Shown here: positions 32,386-39,749 of the stretch, in pieces
Layout: each line of letters begins with the position of its first letter
Numbering within the stretch: position 1 is the stretch's first letter
Source of the DNA: SHVO01 sp041919675
Lineage (GTDB): Bacteria; Pseudomonadota; Alphaproteobacteria; Rhodospirillales; Rhodospirillaceae
Direction: 5' to 3'
Length of the DNA stretch: 63,585 bases
Assembly (NCBI GenBank): GCA_041919675.1
Contig: JAYRTJ010000007.1
Coordinates: 1-63,585 of the forward strand
Made by a program: the position numbers and the translations under genes
Notes under the pieces: model-generated
What the model was told of the DNA's origin: nothing
The model's input: the letters and a program-made list of their open reading frames with translations, nothing else
Database searches by the model: none

Positions 32386-32857
32386 GATCGAGCTCGATAG
32401 CGCCGATATCCGCATCCTCAAGCTTCTGCAGGGCGAGGGGCGGATCGCGATCGTGGATCTGGCCGAGCGCGTGAATTTGTCGGCCACCGCGTGCCACAAG
32501 CGCATCGACAAACTGGAGAAAGCCGGCGTGATCGCCGGCTACGGCGCGAACGTGTCTTTGCGCGCCATCGGCTACCAGGTGGAAGCCTTCGTCGCCGTGA
32601 CCATCGACCGCCAAGCGAAGGTGACCGCCGACAGCTTCATGGTCGAGATCAAGAAGCTGGAAAATTTGCGCGCCTGTTATCTGCTGTCGGGCGACACCGA
32701 CTTCCTTCTGCATGTGATCGCGCCGGACCTCGACGCCTATACGCGCGGCGTCTTGAACCAGATCATGACGCTGCCGGGCGCGCAGGCGGTGCGCACATCC
32801 TTCGTCCTGGACAAGATGGTTTCAACGGCGCCGCTGACGCCGCTGGCGCCGGCCTGA
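32384..32857 (+). CDS. Lrp/AsnC family regulator divergent from E1-E2
   Basis: The protein has 157 residues. The HTH is LDSADIRILKLLQGEGRIAI to ATACHKRIDKLEKAGVI, and the RAM domain holds LRACYLLSGDTDFLLHV. The start at 32,384 is used rather than the in-frame GTG at 32,372. It diverges from the fused E1 gene with a pair of palindromes between, as for local Lrp/AsnC regulators of amino-acid or oxoacid catabolism such as BkdR. Its stop codon abuts the stop of the next, convergent Lrp-type gene. Confidence 0.92.
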   Translation: MIELDSADIRILKLLQGEGRIAIVDLAERVNLSATACHKRIDKLEKAGVIAGYGANVSLRAIGYQVEAFVAVTIDRQAKVTADSFMVEIKKLENLRACYLLSGDTDFLLHVIAPDLDAYTRGVLNQIMTLPGAQAVRTSFVLDKMVSTAPLTPLAPA

Positions 32858-33331
32858 TTATTTGCGCGGCAGCGGCAGCGCGGTCGTCATTTTGACCTCG
32901 GAGAGACTCACGAAGGTCGAGGCTTCCCGCACACCGGGAATGCACGAGAGCTTCTTGAAGTAGAAATCCTCGTAGGAATGAAGATCCGGCGTGACGACAC
33001 GCAGGAGAAAGTCGAAGTCGCCGAGCAGGACGTGGCATTCGAGCACTTCGGACATGGTTTTCATCCGTCCGGTGAAATCCCGGATGTACTGCGGATCATG
33101 CTGCCGCACGGTCACCTTCACGAAAAACTGCGTGCGCATGCCGAGCTTGACGCGGTTCAGCACCGCCACCGTCTTTTTGACGTAGCCTTCCGCCATGAGG
33201 CGCTTGATGCGGTTCGCGCAAGTTGAGGTGGAAACGCCGACAACCTCGGAAATCTCGGCGGAGGAGCGCGACGCATCTTCCTGCAATTCGGCAAGGATCT
33301 TCAGATCGACCTTATCGAGACCAGCCGCCAT
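32858..33331 (-). CDS. Lrp/AsnC family regulator at the end of the NMO-GST operon
   Basis: The protein has 157 residues from the ATG at 33,331. The HTH is LDKVDLKILAELQEDASRSS to VSTSTCANRIKRLMAEGYV, and the RAM domain holds LECHVLLGDFDFLLRVV. The start is chosen by homologous length; the open frame upstream runs into the reductase gene in another frame. It is 8 bases downstream of the GhrA-like gene on the same strand, so it is probably co-transcribed. It is the third Lrp-type protein in the window. Confidence 0.91.
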   Translation of the reverse strand: MAAGLDKVDLKILAELQEDASRSSAEISEVVGVSTSTCANRIKRLMAEGYVKKTVAVLNRVKLGMRTQFFVKVTVRQHDPQYIRDFTGRMKTMSEVLECHVLLGDFDFLLRVVTPDLHSYEDFYFKKLSCIPGVREASTFVSLSEVKMTTALPLPRK

Positions 33332-33339
33332 GAACGCTC

Positions 33340-34293
33340 TTAGTATCCGCGCGCGAGATCGACGGCGCCGGCGGGCTTCCGGCCGCGTTCGAGGCCGGCG
33401 ACGTCCTTGAACACCTGCGGGACGATTGTCAGCGGATTGGAATCCGCCGCCACATGCGGAGTGATCAGAACGTTGTCCATGCCCCATAACGGGTTATCAG
33501 GGGGCAGCGGTTCGGGCGTGAATACGTCGAGCACCGCGCCATGAAGGACGCCGGATTTGAGCGCTGCGATCAGGTCGGTCTGCACGACCGTGTCGCCGCG
33601 CCCCGCGTTGACGAAATACTTCGGGCCGGGCCGGCCGCGGCCCAGCTGCGCGAAGACCGTCTGGTCCACGAGACCGGTGGTCTCGTCGGTGCGCGGCAGC
33701 ACATTCACCAGGATATCGATGCCCTCAAGGAAAGCGTCCAGCGCCGCGCGGCCCGCATGAATCGGAAACGCCGAATCCGCGCGCGCACGACGCGCCCAGC
33801 CGCTGACCTCAAATCCAAGGCTCTGGAGCGCGCGGCCGCCGGCCTGGCCCATGACGCCGGCGCCGAGCAGACCGACGCGGACGCCGGACGCCGCCGGCTG
33901 ATCGGGCGGATCCCACACGCGTTGTTTCTGATGCCGCAGATAGAGCGGGATTTGCCGGTGCAAATAAAGCGCGGCGAAGGTCACATATTCGGCCATACGC
34001 GCCGAGAGATCGGGATCGACGACCCTGTAAACGGGAAGGTCCGCGCGGCCCTTCAGCGGCGCGAGGTGATCGACCCCCGCGCCGAGCGAGAAGACCGCGC
34101 GTGGATCGGGGAACTCCGTATAAAGCTTCGGGTCCGCTTTCCACGCGCAGATGACATAAGGCGAAGACAGCTTGATGGCGCCATCTTGCGGCCAGAAGTG
34201 GACCTCGCGTCCGTTCGCGGCAGCTTGGAAGTGCTCGCGCCAGGACGCAGGATCCCACGGTCCGACCGCAACGATGATCGCAAACTGGCTCAG
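33340..34293 (-). CDS. GhrA-like glyoxylate/hydroxypyruvate reductase, apparent CTG start
   Basis: The protein has 317 residues if read from CTG at 34,293. The frame is open through the whole length, and its beginning (SQFAIIVAVGPWDPASWR) matches the expected first beta strand of GhrA-type 2-hydroxyacid dehydrogenases. Motifs: NAD-binding VGLLGAGVMGQ, Arg in VNAGRGD, Glu in TPEPLP and His in ITPHVAA. No ATG, GTG or TTG occurs before residue 100 (ATG at 33,996), which would lose the N-terminal lobe. CTG overlaps the GST stop as CTGA, and GAAGG lies upstream, so coupled initiation is likely. It reduces glyoxylate or hydroxypyruvate, by family. Confidence 0.8.
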   Translation of the reverse strand: MSQFAIIVAVGPWDPASWREHFQAAANGREVHFWPQDGAIKLSSPYVICAWKADPKLYTEFPDPRAVFSLGAGVDHLAPLKGRADLPVYRVVDPDLSARMAEYVTFAALYLHRQIPLYLRHQKQRVWDPPDQPAASGVRVGLLGAGVMGQAGGRALQSLGFEVSGWARRARADSAFPIHAGRAALDAFLEGIDILVNVLPRTDETTGLVDQTVFAQLGRGRPGPKYFVNAGRGDTVVQTDLIAALKSGVLHGAVLDVFTPEPLPPDNPLWGMDNVLITPHVAADSNPLTIVPQVFKDVAGLERGRKPAGAVDLARGY

Positions 34294-34904
34294 ATAAGAC
34301 CTTCGGCTTTCATGGCGGCCTGGGTGTGCGGACGGGCCGCGACACGCGCCTGGAACGCTTTCAGATTAGGCCAAGGACCGATGTCGATGCCAGTGAAGTT
34401 CGACCAGTTCACGACGGTGAACATATAAGCATCCGCGATGGTGAACTTTTCGCCCGTGAGGTAGGCGCGGCCGTCGCCCAAGGACTTCTCGATGAAGTCG
34501 AAGCGGCCGGCGAGCTTTTCCTTGATGGCTTTTTTCTGCTCGTCCGTGGTGGCCGGGTTGAACAGCGGGCTGAAGGTCTTGTGGACTTCGCTGTTGGTGA
34601 AGACCAGCCATTCATTGACCCGCGCGCGCTCGAGGGTGCCGGGGCGCGGCGCGAGGTCGGAGCCGGCCTTGTTGTCGGCCAGGAACTGGGTGATGGCGGC
34701 GCCTTCGGTGAGGACTTCGCCGTTGCCAAGGCCGAGCGCCGGCACGTAGCCTTTTGGATTGATCTTGTAGAAGTCCCTTCCGTCGTCGGTTTCGTGGGTC
34801 TTGGTGGAGACCTTCACCAGGCTGAAGTTTTCGCCGAGTTCACGCAGCACGATGTGAGGTGCGAGCGAGCAAGCGCCGGGCGCGTAGTAGAGTTGATAGG
34901 ACAC
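34290..34904 (-). CDS. Glutathione S-transferase, beta class
   Basis: The protein has 204 residues. It begins SYQLYYAPGACSLAPHIVLR, with the Cys of bacterial beta-class GSTs, and has the thioredoxin-fold NPKGYVPAL cis-Pro segment and a helical C-terminal domain with FTIADAYMFTVVNW. It conjugates or handles glutathione adducts in the cytoplasm. The start is GTG at 34,904 with AGGAG upstream. It lies 19 bases after the nitronate monooxygenase gene, and its stop overlaps the next gene's CTG. Confidence 0.93.
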   Translation of the reverse strand: MSYQLYYAPGACSLAPHIVLRELGENFSLVKVSTKTHETDDGRDFYKINPKGYVPALGLGNGEVLTEGAAITQFLADNKAGSDLAPRPGTLERARVNEWLVFTNSEVHKTFSPLFNPATTDEQKKAIKEKLAGRFDFIEKSLGDGRAYLTGEKFTIADAYMFTVVNWSNFTGIDIGPWPNLKAFQARVAARPHTQAAMKAEGLI

Positions 34905-34923
34905 GGTGAGAAGACTCCTGAAG

Positions 34924-35964
34924 TTAGAGGTTGGTGAGATCGGCCATGAGGGCCGGGACGTTGTGGTGTTTGAGATTCGGCGCGGACTGGCCGCACCAGA
35001 CGGAAACCAGATCGGTGCGATTTTGCGCCCGTGCGGCGGCTTTCAATTTGCCGAGGAACCACGCCTGGATCGGATACGGCGCGACATTGCGCGGCATTTC
35101 CTCATAAAGGCGATTGCGGATCCCGCGCGCGAGGCGGCCCGAATAGGTGCGCGTGAGGACCGTATGCTGCGCGCGGCCGCTGAACAGCGCGGCGCGGTGC
35201 GCGGGGCTTGCGCCGGACTCCTCGCACGCCAGGAACGCGGTGCCGACTTGAACGCCCGCGGCGCCGAGCATCAGCGCGGCCTTCACGCCGCGCGCATCGA
35301 CAACGCCGCCGGCCGCGATCACGGGCGCTTTCACGCGCGGGGCGACGATCTGCACAAGTGAGAAGGTGCCCGTGAGGGAGTCTTCGGACGAGGCGATGAA
35401 GGACACGCGATGGCCGCCGGCTTCAAGACCGGTGGCGGCGATGGCGTCCACGCCCGCTTCGTCGAGCGCGGCGGCCTCGGCAAGAGTGGTCGCCGTACCG
35501 ACGGTGAGGATGCCCTTCTTGCGGCAGCGCGCGAGCTGATCGGCCGTGGGGATGCCGAAGACAAAGCTGAACACGGCGGGCGCGGCTTCGAGCATCGCTT
35601 CGAACTGATCGGCGAACGGCGCGTGCAACCGTTGCGGACGTTCGGGTTTGGCCACGCCGAGTTCGCGATAATAGGGCTCGAACAACGGCCACAGGCGCTC
35701 GAACTCAAGCTCCGTCAAGTCTTCGCCGCCCGGATCGGCGACGGAAACCCAAAGATTGAGATTGAACGGATTTGACGTACGCGCGCGGATCTCGGCGGCG
35801 AGTTTCAGGATCTCGTCCGGCGCAAGATGTTCGGCGCCGTAGGCGCCAAGCCCGCCGAGATTGGAGACGCCGCTTGCCAACAGCGGCGACGAGAGGCCGC
35901 CGCCGAACGGCCCCTGCACCACCGGGTGCCCGATCCCAAAACGCTGTGTCATGTCCATGGTCAT
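34924..35964 (-). CDS. Nitronate monooxygenase-family flavoprotein
   Basis: The protein has 346 residues of the 2-nitropropane dioxygenase/NMO family. It shows the N-terminal GIGHPVVQGPFGGGLSSPLL, the His in ATGLEAGGHRVSF, and the FMN phosphate-binding segments VIAAGGVVDARGV and GAAGVQVGTAFLACEES. These enzymes oxidise nitronates with FMN and oxygen. It is the first gene of the NMO-GST-GhrA-Lrp operon and diverges from an HxlR regulator. ATG codons at 35,964, 35,958 and 35,952 are all possible starts. Confidence 0.9.
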   Translation of the reverse strand: MTMDMTQRFGIGHPVVQGPFGGGLSSPLLASGVSNLGGLGAYGAEHLAPDEILKLAAEIRARTSNPFNLNLWVSVADPGGEDLTELEFERLWPLFEPYYRELGVAKPERPQRLHAPFADQFEAMLEAAPAVFSFVFGIPTADQLARCRKKGILTVGTATTLAEAAALDEAGVDAIAATGLEAGGHRVSFIASSEDSLTGTFSLVQIVAPRVKAPVIAAGGVVDARGVKAALMLGAAGVQVGTAFLACEESGASPAHRAALFSGRAQHTVLTRTYSGRLARGIRNRLYEEMPRNVAPYPIQAWFLGKLKAAARAQNRTDLVSVWCGQSAPNLKHHNVPALMADLTNL

Positions 35965-35984
35965 GTCCCGACAGCTAAGCGATG

Positions 35985-36040
35985 TGGTTACCTTTGTAAA
36001 CCAGGTGTCGTTCGGATATCGTCATTATCCGGTTTCCGGA
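35985..36040. promoter_or_regulatory. Candidate HxlR operators in the NMO-HxlR intergenic region
   Basis: TGGTTACCTTTGTAAACCA (35,985-36,003) is a 19-bp quasi-palindrome with matching TGGTT/AACCA arms. A second perfect dyad TCCGGTTTCCGGA lies at 36,028-36,040. Both sit between the divergent NMO and HxlR genes, where an HxlR dimer would control both. The link to this regulator is by position only. Confidence 0.45.
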
Positions 36041-36088
36041 CGGTAAGTCCGTTTCCGCGCCGTCACGGATTTTTGAAGGCAGACTTTC

Positions 36089-36457
36089 ATGGCGCTCACC
36101 GTACGCAAAAACAAATCGCCCGCGCCGCAGTGCCCGATCGGCGAGTGCATGGCGTTCCTGCGCGGCGCGTGGACGCCGGCGATCATCTGGAACTTGAGCG
36201 GCGGCGCGCGCCGCTTCGGCGAACTGCGCAGCGACATCGGAAAAATTTCCGCGAAGGTTCTCACCCACCGGCTGCGCGAGCTCGAGGACATGGGCGTGGT
36301 GCGCCGCGACGTGAAGCCGACCTCGCCCCCGTCGGTCGAATATTCGCTCTCGGACCTCGGCAAGGACCTGATGCCGGCCATCGCCGCCATCGTCAGCGTC
36401 GGCCACCGCCTGAAAAAGCGCTCAGCCCGCCGCCCCGCGGCCGAGCTGCGGCGCTAA
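36089..36457 (+). CDS. HxlR-family transcriptional regulator
   Basis: The protein has 122 residues. The N-terminal CPIGECMAFLRGAWTPAIIW is the HxlR opening with a redox-type Cys pair (Cys16, Cys20). The winged helix reads RRFGELRSDIGKISAKVLTH and RLRELEDMGVVRRD. HxlR proteins often sense electrophiles or oxidants through such cysteines. Divergence from nitronate monooxygenase and GST genes fits a stress-responsive detoxification unit. GAAGG upstream of the ATG acts as Shine-Dalgarno. Confidence 0.92.
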   Translation: MALTVRKNKSPAPQCPIGECMAFLRGAWTPAIIWNLSGGARRFGELRSDIGKISAKVLTHRLRELEDMGVVRRDVKPTSPPSVEYSLSDLGKDLMPAIAAIVSVGHRLKKRSARRPAAELRR

Positions 36458-36659
36458 ACTGCTGCAATCAAAGCAAGAATCGGCCAGGCGAGATTTCCGT
36501 TTTGCGGCGCCTTTTGGGGCTGTTTTTTGACGGACCCTGACCGGCGTCAAGCTAAGTCATTGAAACACATGTGAAAATATCCACCCTAATCCCGCCTTGA
36601 ATTCCGATTACAGAAATATGACCTATAGGCCGGGGCTGATGGGGAGTAGTGGGAGTTTT

Positions 36660-37208
36660 ATGCAGAACTTAGGTGCGTTATCCGGGCTGGATCGCGAACT
36701 CGCCAAAATCGCGACACGGATCAAGAATTTCAAATCCTGGACGAGCAGCATCGGCGCCATCTGCGAATCCTCGCAGTTCCTGGCGCGGCGCATGCGCAAC
36801 GCCATCAGCGACCCAAGCCTGCCGATCCTCGAACTCGGCGCGGGCTTCGGTTCCGTGACGGCGCTGCTGCCCGAATCCGCGGTGAGCGTCGAGCGCGAGA
36901 AGACGCGCTACGAGCACCTGAAGAAAATTTTCCCGGAGCGCACGGTCCTCGACACCTGCGCGCTGCCGGCGCTCGCGCACCTGTCCACGCCGACCGTCGT
37001 GGTGAGCAGCATTCCGAGCGTGAACAATTCCGAGTTTGAATTCCTGCGCGACGGCATCGCGCAAGCCTACAAGGCCGGCATGATCGCCGAGCTCGTCACC
37101 TACACCTATTTCCCGCACGATCCGTTGGCCGGCATCTTCGCCAAAAGCGAACTCGCCGGGCTTGAAGTGCTGAACGTTCCGCCTGCGTTCGTCTGGAAAT
37201 ATTCATGA
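36660..37208 (+). CDS. Phospholipid N-methyltransferase-like (PmtA-type) protein
   Basis: The protein has 182 residues from the ATG at 36,660, which follows TGGGAG; the frame also opens at 36,597. The SAM motif is PILELGAGFGSVTALL (residues 55-70), with acidic VSVEREKTRYEHL and the SSIPSVN post-motif, as in PmtA and rRNA-dimethylase-like enzymes. PmtA methylates phosphatidylethanolamine to phosphatidylcholine. The next gene starts within its stop (ATGA). The pairing with lipid-head-group enzymes supports a lipid role, but a different acceptor is possible. Confidence 0.75.
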   Translation: MQNLGALSGLDRELAKIATRIKNFKSWTSSIGAICESSQFLARRMRNAISDPSLPILELGAGFGSVTALLPESAVSVEREKTRYEHLKKIFPERTVLDTCALPALAHLSTPTVVVSSIPSVNNSEFEFLRDGIAQAYKAGMIAELVTYTYFPHDPLAGIFAKSELAGLEVLNVPPAFVWKYS

Positions 37209-38749
37209 GCGAACGGGCGCTCGGCTCGGCTCCCCGCATTGCCGTCCGGCTGGCGCTCGCACTTGTCTTCGTCGCCGCGGCGGCCATCTATAGCGTCGTC
37301 TACGAAGATCCCTATGTCGCGCTGCTGATTTTGCCGTTCTTCGCGTTGGGCGTCGCGCGCGGCAAACACCCGGTGATCCTCGCGACCCTGTCGCTTCTGC
37401 CGGCGGCCATTCTTCTGGCCGTCAGCGTCGGCAAGGCTTTTGTCACCAATATCCCGTTGGTCGCCTACGACCATTTTTTCCTGCGCGGCAACGTGCTGAT
37501 GCTGGCCTACAATGACTGGCGCGTGGCGTCGGGCGTCCTGCTCACGCTGGCCGCGATCTTCTTTTATGCAAAAGCGCTGCTGGCCGGCCGCGGCACTTTC
37601 ACCCTGTTTGAAAAAAGCGGCGTCGCCGCGCTCGTGCTGGTGTCGGGCTTTTGCATTTATGCGATGCGCACCGAGCCGCAGATCGCGATCTGGGATCCCG
37701 CGCTGACGCTGCCCACCATCAAGACCTTCGTGAAATCGACGCAGGCGCCGAGTCCGCAGCTGCACCTGCTCGCGAATGCCGAAGCGGCCCAGCCGCCGGC
37801 GGAGCACCACGGCCTGACAGCGCCGGCCGAACGTCCGGACATCTTCTTCCTGCTGCAGGAATCCACGTTCCTGCCCGAAGTGCTGCAGCCGGAACATAAG
37901 TCCAAGCACATGTTCGCCGGCCCGGCCGCGCAGCGCGGCCCGCTTAAAGTGCATACATATGGCGGCGGCACGTGGCGCACGGAGTTCTCGCTCACCACCC
38001 AGATGCGCCCGCAGGAGTTCGGCGGCGACGGCCTTTACGTGTTCCATCAGCTCGAAGGCCGCGTGCACCGCTCGATCTTCACCGAACTGAAGAAGCTGGG
38101 CTACCGCACCGTCGTTTTCTATCCGGTGCCGGGATTCTTCATCAACGCCGCGCCGTTCTACGCCTCGATCGGCGTGGATGAGTTCTACGACGCGCAGTCG
38201 CTGGGCATCGCCACCGGCTGGGATTGGAAGATCCCCGACGAAGCCTTCTACAAGGCGATGCTGAAGAAGCTGGAAGGTTCGGACAGACCTGTCGTCGCCT
38301 TCATGCTGACCATCAGCCAGCACGGCCCGCACGCGACGCAGGACCCGATGGCCGATTACGTGCAACGCTTCGACACCGCCGACAAAGCCTACGGCGATTT
38401 CATGGACGCCCTGAAAGCGCGCGGCCGCCGCGCCGGCGTGGTGACCTTCGGCGATCACCAGCCGGAATTCACGCTGCGCTTCATCAGCAGCGAGAAGGCG
38501 CGCCATCTTACGACCTACGACGTGCGCTGCGTCAATTTCAGCTGCGACGGCGACAGCGACAATCCCGTGCCGAAGCCGCTCGACATCGTGATGCTCGCGC
38601 CCGCCGCGCTGGAGCGTTTTGGATTTGGCCTCGACGACCTGTCGCTCGCGCAGCGCAAAGCCTTTCATAACTGCGAAGGCGACACGGACGCCTGCGTCCA
38701 GGACGAGCGCCTCGAGTTCAACACCGCCTTCTCTCATTACTTCGAATAG
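37205..38749 (+). CDS. LtaS-like sulfatase-fold membrane enzyme
   Basis: The protein has 514 residues. About five transmembrane segments occupy residues 14-153, followed by a periplasmic alkaline-phosphatase-superfamily domain. The family pattern is visible: FFLLQES (Glu219), Thr256 in YGGGTWRTEF (nucleophile position of LtaS), His373/His376 in ISQHGPH and FGDHQ (Asp417, His418). Such enzymes move glycerolphosphate or phosphoethanolamine between lipids and glycans. It is translationally coupled to the PmtA-like gene by ATGA and precedes the lipid kinase by two bases, so lipid head-group transfer is inferred. Confidence 0.85.
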   Translation: MSERALGSAPRIAVRLALALVFVAAAAIYSVVYEDPYVALLILPFFALGVARGKHPVILATLSLLPAAILLAVSVGKAFVTNIPLVAYDHFFLRGNVLMLAYNDWRVASGVLLTLAAIFFYAKALLAGRGTFTLFEKSGVAALVLVSGFCIYAMRTEPQIAIWDPALTLPTIKTFVKSTQAPSPQLHLLANAEAAQPPAEHHGLTAPAERPDIFFLLQESTFLPEVLQPEHKSKHMFAGPAAQRGPLKVHTYGGGTWRTEFSLTTQMRPQEFGGDGLYVFHQLEGRVHRSIFTELKKLGYRTVVFYPVPGFFINAAPFYASIGVDEFYDAQSLGIATGWDWKIPDEAFYKAMLKKLEGSDRPVVAFMLTISQHGPHATQDPMADYVQRFDTADKAYGDFMDALKARGRRAGVVTFGDHQPEFTLRFISSEKARHLTTYDVRCVNFSCDGDSDNPVPKPLDIVMLAPAALERFGFGLDDLSLAQRKAFHNCEGDTDACVQDERLEFNTAFSHYFE

Positions 38750-38751
38750 TC

Positions 38752-39627
38752 ATGAGCGCGCGGCGGATCCTCGTCATTTTCAATCCCGCCGCCGGCGGCG
38801 CCCGCCGTCCCCGGTTTGACAGCGTCGTCGCGCAGCTCGAAGCCGCGTCGTGCCGGGTGGACGTCGTCGAGACCACGGGGCCCGGCCACGCCGAGACCTT
38901 GGCGCGCAATGTCACACCCGCCGCTTACGATGTCGTGGCCGCCTGCGGCGGCGACGGCACCGTGAACGAAGTCATCAACGGCCTCGAAGGCAAGGACGTC
39001 GCGCTCGGGATCATTCCGCTGGGCACGGCGAACGTGCTTGCCGAGGAAATCGGGCTCGTGCGCACACCGGAGAAAATCGCCGCGGCGCTGTCGCACGGTC
39101 CGATCCGCACCGTGCATGTGGGACGCGCCAACGGCCGCCGCTTCACGATGATGGCCGGCGTCGGTTTTGACGCCGTGGTGGTGAGCCGCGTTTCGCTGAA
39201 GCTGAAAAAATTTCTGGGTCCGCTCGCCTACGTATGGGAATCCATGCGCCAGGCCGCGCAGTACGGCTTCCAGGCCCATGAAGTGACCATCGACGGCGTC
39301 GCCTACCGCCCGGTGTCGATGGTGGCCTGCAAGGGCCGCCGTTACGGCGGGCCCTTCATCGCGGCGCCCGACGCCTCGCTGGGGGAGGACAAGTTCCATG
39401 TGGTGCTGATGAACGGCCGCGGCTGGCTCAGCGTCATTCGTTACGCACTCGCCCTGGCCTTTGGAAAAGTCACCGCCTGGCGGGATGTGCAGCTCGTGGC
39501 GGGCCGCGAGGTCATCGTGCGCGGCGGCGCCGGTCAGCCGGTGCAGGCGGACGGCGACATTGTCGCGACTTTGCCGTTACGCATCGCCCTGGATCCGCAC
39601 CCCGTGCGCCTCGTGTATCCGGCCTAA
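38752..39627 (+). CDS. Diacylglycerol/sphingosine kinase-family lipid kinase
   Basis: The protein has 291 residues. NPAAGG opens the fold and the nucleotide-binding GGDGTVNEV is at residues 66-74, with PLGTANVLA following. This is the YegS/DagK catalytic family, which phosphorylates lipid alcohols at the inner membrane. In this operon it could return diacylglycerol released by the LtaS-like transferase to phosphatidic acid, the known pairing of LtaS and DgkB in Gram-positive cells. It is the last gene of the unit. Confidence 0.9.
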   Translation: MSARRILVIFNPAAGGARRPRFDSVVAQLEAASCRVDVVETTGPGHAETLARNVTPAAYDVVAACGGDGTVNEVINGLEGKDVALGIIPLGTANVLAEEIGLVRTPEKIAAALSHGPIRTVHVGRANGRRFTMMAGVGFDAVVVSRVSLKLKKFLGPLAYVWESMRQAAQYGFQAHEVTIDGVAYRPVSMVACKGRRYGGPFIAAPDASLGEDKFHVVLMNGRGWLSVIRYALALAFGKVTAWRDVQLVAGREVIVRGGAGQPVQADGDIVATLPLRIALDPHPVRLVYPA

Positions 39628-39749
39628 GCGGGAACCGGGGCCCCGCGTCAAAGCGCCCGTCCCCTTCGTTACAATCACACACCGTTTTTAGCTTGTGCGC
39701 GCAAGTGCGCCGTCGTTGACTGCCCCCAATTCCGGGGGAGGACACGATT

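Noticed and set aside
33809..34258. Alternative minus-strand frame over the GhrA-like N-terminus
   Set aside because: Its product is Arg-rich with no family look, while the other frame gives a proper dehydrogenase N-terminus.
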